From: Oscheius sp. JU75
Lineage: Eukaryota > Nematoda > Chromadorea > Rhabditida > Rhabditidae
NCBI GenBank assembly: GCA_037178855.1
Contig: JASJZC010000004.1
Location: forward strand, 5,890,001-5,954,000
Reading direction: 5' to 3'
Length of the DNA stretch: 64,000 nt
Shown one piece after another: positions 58,911 through 64,000 of this stretch. The translations under genes and the position numbers were made by a program. The first letter of the stretch is position 1; each line of letters begins with the position of its first letter. Below the pieces are notes generated by a model. It had not been told where the DNA came from. It saw nothing but the letters and a program-made list of their open reading frames with translations, and did not search any database.

Positions 58911-60561
58911 CACAGGAGGCAAACTATTAGTAGAATTGCTGTAGACAATTAGTCTATTTTGAAACTTTCTTGTTTTGAAGTTCTACAAAGTTTAAGAATT
59001 ACAATAGTTCAAAAGTCAGTTTGGTAGATCAGACTAGAAAGGCAATTCTGCTCCCCCCCGTGGTAGTTTCACTGGGTAGAGACAGTGACAGCATAACTCA
59101 CATACACAGAAAAAGTTAAACAGTGGATCTAGAAATTGTGTCTGAGGTTATGCACCCAAACGTCAAATTGGCCTTTTTTAGCTCTTTCCTAGACACTATA
59201 ACAGACCCTGACATACCACAAGAGTTATTCTTATTGGTCGCGACCGAGAGAAAAAGATGTCAGCATGACAGGCTAAATGGACAGTGGAGAAAATGCCAGC
59301 AACGGTGTGAAACTGGGATAGGGCATAGAATTGGGAGAATAGGGAAGTTTTGTCGTAGGATGATGCCGGGATGATAGAGACAGATCCATAAACAGATAGA
59401 CCCAGGACAGAGCAATGCCAAGGAGGTAAGGAGAGAACAGGCTGACAGAGGCATAACGAGGTATTGCCAGGATGAGAGAACTAGAGGATTGATAGATGGC
59501 ATGGCAAGACGAGGACAGGATGAAGAGACAAGGGCGACAGATCTGACAGAAACAAAGTATATGAATACTGTGACCGAAACATAAGAAAATCTAGTCAGGA
59601 TATGAAAAGAGTAGGGGGACGGTAAAACGGAGACGTAGAACTGTTACCAAGAAAGAAATAGTTCGCCAATGTTGGGAGCAAAAACAACGACCTTGACAGA
59701 AGTAGTTAGTATCGTGATCACCTAAATAGATTTGAGAGCAATTTATACATCGTTGCGCAGCTAGAAACTTCGTTTTTTTTTGCGTAATGAAGTGACGTTT
59801 TTCGAGCAATTTGGTAAAGATATTTTGTGAGGACTTTTTGGAAAAAATTAGACTTCTATCTAGAGATAGATCTAATGAGAGATAGAGCGACGGCGACAAA
59901 CAGAGATAGGTACAGAGGATGAAAGACGGCGAAGACCTGCTCTAGACCTAAGTAAGGAATTCAGTGGCCTTCATAATCCTTGAGGCTGTATGGCTTTTTG
60001 TTCTTACTCCTTCGAGGTCTAATTTTTTCTCTTCCCTTCTCTTCTTGTTTCTTTCTCCTCTTTTACCCCTTGGCTTCCTCCTCGTTCGAATCTTCTTTAC
60101 GATCGGTGCTCACTCCTCAAGACTCGAGCTCGCACTAGTAAAACTTCAAGAACAAACATGAAGCTTTTACCCTTTCCACTTTGCACATTCACGACTTCCT
60201 CCTTCACGCTGGATATCAAAACGAATGTCATGGTAGACTATGAGCGTCTATCCTCCAATTGACGACGAAACAGAGAGATACACAGAAAGAAGAAATACCG
60301 GCTTGAGCAAGCCTGAAGGTTCAGAAATCGTATAACAGGGCTGCCAAACTGGAGAATCTTATTGAACCTCCCGCTGCTCAAAATTGTGATCATCTCCTAT
60401 GCAATCACACCGTCTCCTATCACCCAGAACATCCCGCTCTCAAAAATATTCATCTGGGGTGAGAAATTTACAAACATACAAAACTATGTTAGAACAAGGA
60501 GAGAATGAATCGTAGTTTACAAAAATACACAGAAACAGAGATGGTATATCACAGATGTCGC
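58911..60561. other. Intergenic, GACAG-rich, no gene seen
   Basis: 59260-59560 is another degenerate GACAG/ACAGA tract. The rest shows only short ORFs without domains. Confidence 0.5.
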
Positions 60562-61026
60562 TCACTGAGGTGCATTCTCGGGCAGCAGCATGGGCACATT
60601 GGCCTCGATGACGGGAATGATCTGATGAGGAAAACTGTCATTAAAATACGGAGAGTTCACTAACCTTTTCGATTTCATTGCGCAGCTTCATCATCATGCC
60701 CAAGTTGGCATCGGGTTTGCCAACAAAAAAGGCTGTGACGCGTGGGAACGAGATGACGACGACCACATTTGCCTCGTAGCTCAGCACGGAGATCTTGTGC
60801 TGTCCCATGTCGAGCTTGTTCAACTGGTCGAAGCTGGCCATGTAGCTACTGATCGTAACCTGCCGAGCCCTAATTTGTGTTTTAATTGGAGAAATTATTA
60901 AAAAATGAACCTGTATTCTTCACCTACTGTGATGATTGGGACTCCTTCGCGGTCCGTGATGAACAGCGTCTGAGCATCGCCGCACATGCGCAAGATTTTC
61001 AGCAGCTCTTCTTCGATGTCAACCAT
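60562..61026 (-). CDS. lamtor3: LAMTOR3 (MP1), Ragulator scaffold subunit
   Basis: Roadblock-fold protein of the lysosomal Ragulator complex that anchors Rag GTPases and mTORC1 and scaffolds MEK-ERK. Exons 60911-61026, 60665-60869 and 60562-60621 give 126 residues, the family length. Landmarks: AQTLFITDREGVPIITVG (beta-hairpin with the DREGVP turn), FDQLNKLDMGQHKISVLSYE and VVVVISFPRVTAFFVGKPDA followed by NLG. The C-terminal helix is KLRNEIEKVIPVIEA. The ATG follows TTTTCAG by one base. Confidence 0.88.
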
Positions 61027-62203
61027 TCTGAAAATGGAAAAGTTGGTATAGACGACGGTAAAAGGCTCCTTTCACAAACAAAAGAAGAAGAGGACCGATA
61101 AGGCTTATGAAACTGGGGGATGACGAGTGAAATGAGGGCAACATTGTGTTTTACATCTACTGGAAGAGCGAAATATCATGAGGGATGATGTAAAAAAAAT
61201 TTAGTACCAGCTTCTTTATCTCCCAAACGACGCGGAAAAACTACTAGCGGCTGCGCCGCTATACAGTAACAAAAGTCTCGGTGTCTTCACTGACAAAATC
61301 CAAGTTCTAGAGCGAATCCACAGTTGACTTGCCATTGGTAATTACTCAGAAACGAACTGTTTCTAATTCTCAACAGGATATTTCCTGTCAACTCTTCTCT
61401 AGAGTCTGAAACAACGGGGGAGTTGAAAACCGCGAAAACGACCGATTTTTGGACAACGGAAGTAATAGCCGGCCTCCTCGCAAAATTCTGTTAAGGCAAT
61501 TCACCTCAGACTGACGTTTTTATTGTTTTCGGGGTCAAACGGGCGAGAAGAACTTTGGCTATCTAAGCAGTTTAATAAGAGTAGATGACAGAGAGCAATC
61601 GATAAGATTCGACATAAATGTCTACAATAGGCTAAACTGAGCAGAAATCTTGCAAACTTCAACAGCCTCTCAAAGCAGGCAGGTTGGAGTTAAAGAAAAC
61701 CTAGCTTCCACCGTCTTGGAAAGAAGAAACAGTTCACAGCAGCAAAAATTGACAGAAGACCCGAATGCTCCCCGTGGGAAAGACAAAACGCCAAAAGTAT
61801 GAAAATCGATAGAACGAGGAAATTTGACCGATCTGGGGCTGAAGTAAAACGATAGAAAAACGGTCATTTTCATTTTGCAACAATATCATTCACATATTGA
61901 CGAATGAGTATACATAGAGGGGGAGAGGAAAGGTGGTTCTCCACTGAGAGAGATGGAGGTTGGACCGCACGAAAAAAGAGCGAAGGAGAGAGAGAGAGGA
62001 AATATGGGTTTGGGAAAACAAGTAGAGCCTTGTGTGCTATGACAGAAGCACGCATAGATGGATGAAGATGGTCACGTACCAGAACAGGAGTACAGAGGAT
62101 CCTACAGGTAGTTCAAATTTACACATGTTTTGTTCTCTTCACAAAAGAAAAGTTAGATGGGAGACGGAGAACAAATAAAAGATGAAGATGTATCGCTTTT
62201 CTC
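61027..62203. other. Intergenic with transposon-like remnants
   Basis: No intact gene. About 61240-61510 shares words with the repeat in CHIC intron 3. A compact GCGGCTGCGCCGC palindrome sits near 61248. The plus-strand frame around 61660-61800 (LTEDPNAPRGKDKTPKV) looks protein-like but is bounded by stops. Confidence 0.4.
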
Positions 62204-63435
62204 TCATTGTGCGGGAGTAGATGGTCCTCCGGCAGCTGGCGGCTGCTGCGATCCACTCGGAGGCATAGATCCACCGGACTGCGACTGCGAAGCTTTCTGG
62301 TAAAACGGCATCATTAGTAAGGGTGGCAAAAAGGCAACTTATTTTGAGCATCGTCCAGTCAAAGGTGTAGTCGTACTGATGGTTCAGGGTACGGAATAAG
62401 ATGCGGAAGAGCTGGCGCAAGTACATGTAGTCCGGAGCCTCATCGAATCGCAGTCCGCGAGTGTAGTTCAGATACATAGGGAACTCGGCCGGGAAGCCTT
62501 TGCAAAGAATCTCGACAGAGGTCGTCATTTTCTGAATTTACCTTGTTTACATCACAGTATAGGCAAGAAAGGCACCTTTTCGCTGATCTTCTCGTATTTC
62601 TGCTTCTTGGTAGCAGCCTTCAGTCCCTGCCAGGGAAGAGTTCCACGGTTGAAGTACATCAGTACGTACCCAAGCGACTCCATATCGTCCCTTCTACTCT
62701 GCTCAATGCCGAGATGGGCGTTTATCGAGGCGTAGCGAGCAGTTCCAGTCAGATTCTTGTCCTCTCTGTAGGGGATGTGAGTACGCGTTCGGGAATCACG
62801 GAATCTGAATAGACAGTATGAGCTCAATATAAGGAAAAGTTAACTTTTTGGCGAGTCCAAAGTCGATGAGGAAGAGCTTGTTGCAGTGACGACCGATACC
62901 CATGAGGAAGTTGTCCGGCTTGATGTCTCTGTGGATGAAGTTTTTCACGTGGACGTATTCGATTCTGCCAATCATCTGGTCGGCCAGCATCAGGACTGTC
63001 TTCATGGTGAAGCGACGACTGCAGAAGTTGAAGAGGTCCTCGAGCGATGGGCCCAGCAGATCCATGACCAGGACGTTGTACTCGCGCTCAGTTCCATACC
63101 TAGCATTTACAAATTTCTATTTAATTTGGGAGGGACTGAGAAAAGAAAAAGGATTGAGAACACACCAGCGAATGTGTGGAATACCGACTCCGCCTTGAAG
63201 AATTCGATAAACCTTGGATTCGTACAGCAACTGCGGGTGACGAGCCTAAAAATGACGTGATGATAAAAACAAGACCAAAGCAACTTACTCTGTTGCTCTC
63301 CAGCTTGATAGCTACTTCTTCTCCATTCGTGACATTGATGGAAACGTAGATGTCGCCGAAAGAACCGGAACCAATCTTTCGAATCAACTTGTACTTTGTG
63401 GCGACGATGAAGTCCTTGCCCGAGACGGCCGCCAT
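62204..63435 (-). CDS. Casein kinase 1 alpha
   Basis: Ser/Thr kinase priming beta-catenin and other Wnt and Hedgehog substrates. Exons 63289-63435, 63166-63245, 62845-63099, 62576-62804, 62343-62531 and 62204-62296 give 330 residues. Motifs: [20 protein letters not shown] (P-loop), VAIKLES (Lys), [12 protein letters not shown] (catalytic loop), [12 protein letters not shown] (DFG), [20 protein letters not shown] (CK1 signature) and WTMLK at the domain end. The tail is Ser/Gly/Pro-rich ([18 protein letters not shown]). The last intron (62297-62342) begins ATAAGT rather than GTAAGT; no GT donor gives the expected frame. Start lies two bases after TTTTTCAG. The alpha subtype is best supported by the signature and the tail. 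Confidence 0.94.
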
Positions 63436-64000
63436 TTCTGAAAAATATGAGCGTTGTTTTGCCGTGGAGGTGTGAGGCTGAGATTTGGGCAAAGCCGATC
63501 GATAATGAAAATATTTACACACACTATACACAGAAAGAGGGAGATAAGACGGGGAAGAATTTTGTGTGAGGAGGCAGATAAAGACGAACCCTTACCAGTT
63601 GATGGGGGCACGGCCACGAGATACAATGAAGAATTCTACACGAACCCGATTTAAAAACACCAGCACAGTTGGGCCGCTGCCCGTCCTGAAAAATATTACA
63701 ATTTTGGGGACATATGTGACCGAGAAAGAGTAAAGAGTTTGGTTTTTTAAGAAAAAATGTCATATAAGGAAGACAGGGGAACGCGCGTGATGAAAGAGCA
63801 CTATTTCACAACTATGACAGGTTGTTGGACGAAAATTGGGAGATGACTAGCGGAAATTACATGCAGTTGATTAGAAATCAATTCAAAACAGTGACAGGCA
63901 GTGATTTTACGGCGAAACAATCGATGAAACACGGACTAGAGCAAGGAAATAGAGAAGCGGAAGTTCTACCAAGCAGAGGCGTTGCAAAGTACATGACTGA
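63436..64000. other. Upstream region of casein kinase 1 alpha
   Basis: 565 bp to the right edge with no supported coding feature. It should contain the kinase promoter; no TATA box is evident. Confidence 0.45.

Overview
This is a eukaryotic, almost certainly nematode, nuclear genome segment. Genes are cut into many small exons by short introns (often 35-60 nt), and many start codons sit directly behind a pyrimidine-rich CAG/TAG acceptor, the layout left by spliced-leader trans-splicing. One gene carries a CX module, a cysteine domain known from nematodes. I cannot name the genus. Exon models below were built by reading frame and splice phase by hand. Except where a frameshift is stated, exon lengths sum to an intact frame.

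Layout. 1-12.6 kb (minus strand): TRAP1 (5' part only), a Cramped-like chromatin protein, a pseudouridine-5'-phosphatase-like HAD enzyme, an ADAR RNA editase and complex I subunit NDUFS8. 12.9-21 kb: a mitochondrial J-protein (+), a C2H2/zinc-knuckle protein (-) and a kelch-like protein ending in a predicted farnesylation box (+). 21-26.5 kb is an accessory island. It holds nested terminal-inverted-repeat elements, a broken mariner, and a cluster of very small secreted six-cysteine peptide genes, two of them arranged with a second small gene in a ~1.7 kb palindrome. A decayed fourth promoter copy and a peroxiredoxin-6 pseudogene close the island. 26.8-34.6 kb: the RNA helicase DDX24 (-), with a membrane-anchored decarboxylase-like gene (+) nested in its largest intron. 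34.7-40 kb: PWP2 (-). 40.7-46.4 kb: CHIC (+) and SBDS (+), SBDS carrying a nested gene on the other strand. 46.5-49.4 kb: a CX-module membrane protein (-). 49.4-53.4 kb is gene-poor. 53.4-56.4 kb: multispan membrane proteins (-). 57.9-63.4 kb: GIPC, LAMTOR3 and casein kinase 1 alpha (all -).

Functional themes. DDX24, PWP2 and SBDS all act in ribosome biogenesis and sit within 20 kb. TRAP1, NDUFS8 and the J-protein are mitochondrial. The most unusual items are: (1) the inverted-repeat six-cysteine peptide cluster; (2) long complementary arms inside the ADAR gene itself, one touching the 5' splice site of the catalytic HAE exon; (3) a decarboxylase-fold protein that has lost the PLP lysine and its partner aspartate and gained a membrane anchor; and (4) several aberrant splice sites, including an AT-AG intron in casein kinase 1 alpha that A-to-I editing could in principle repair.
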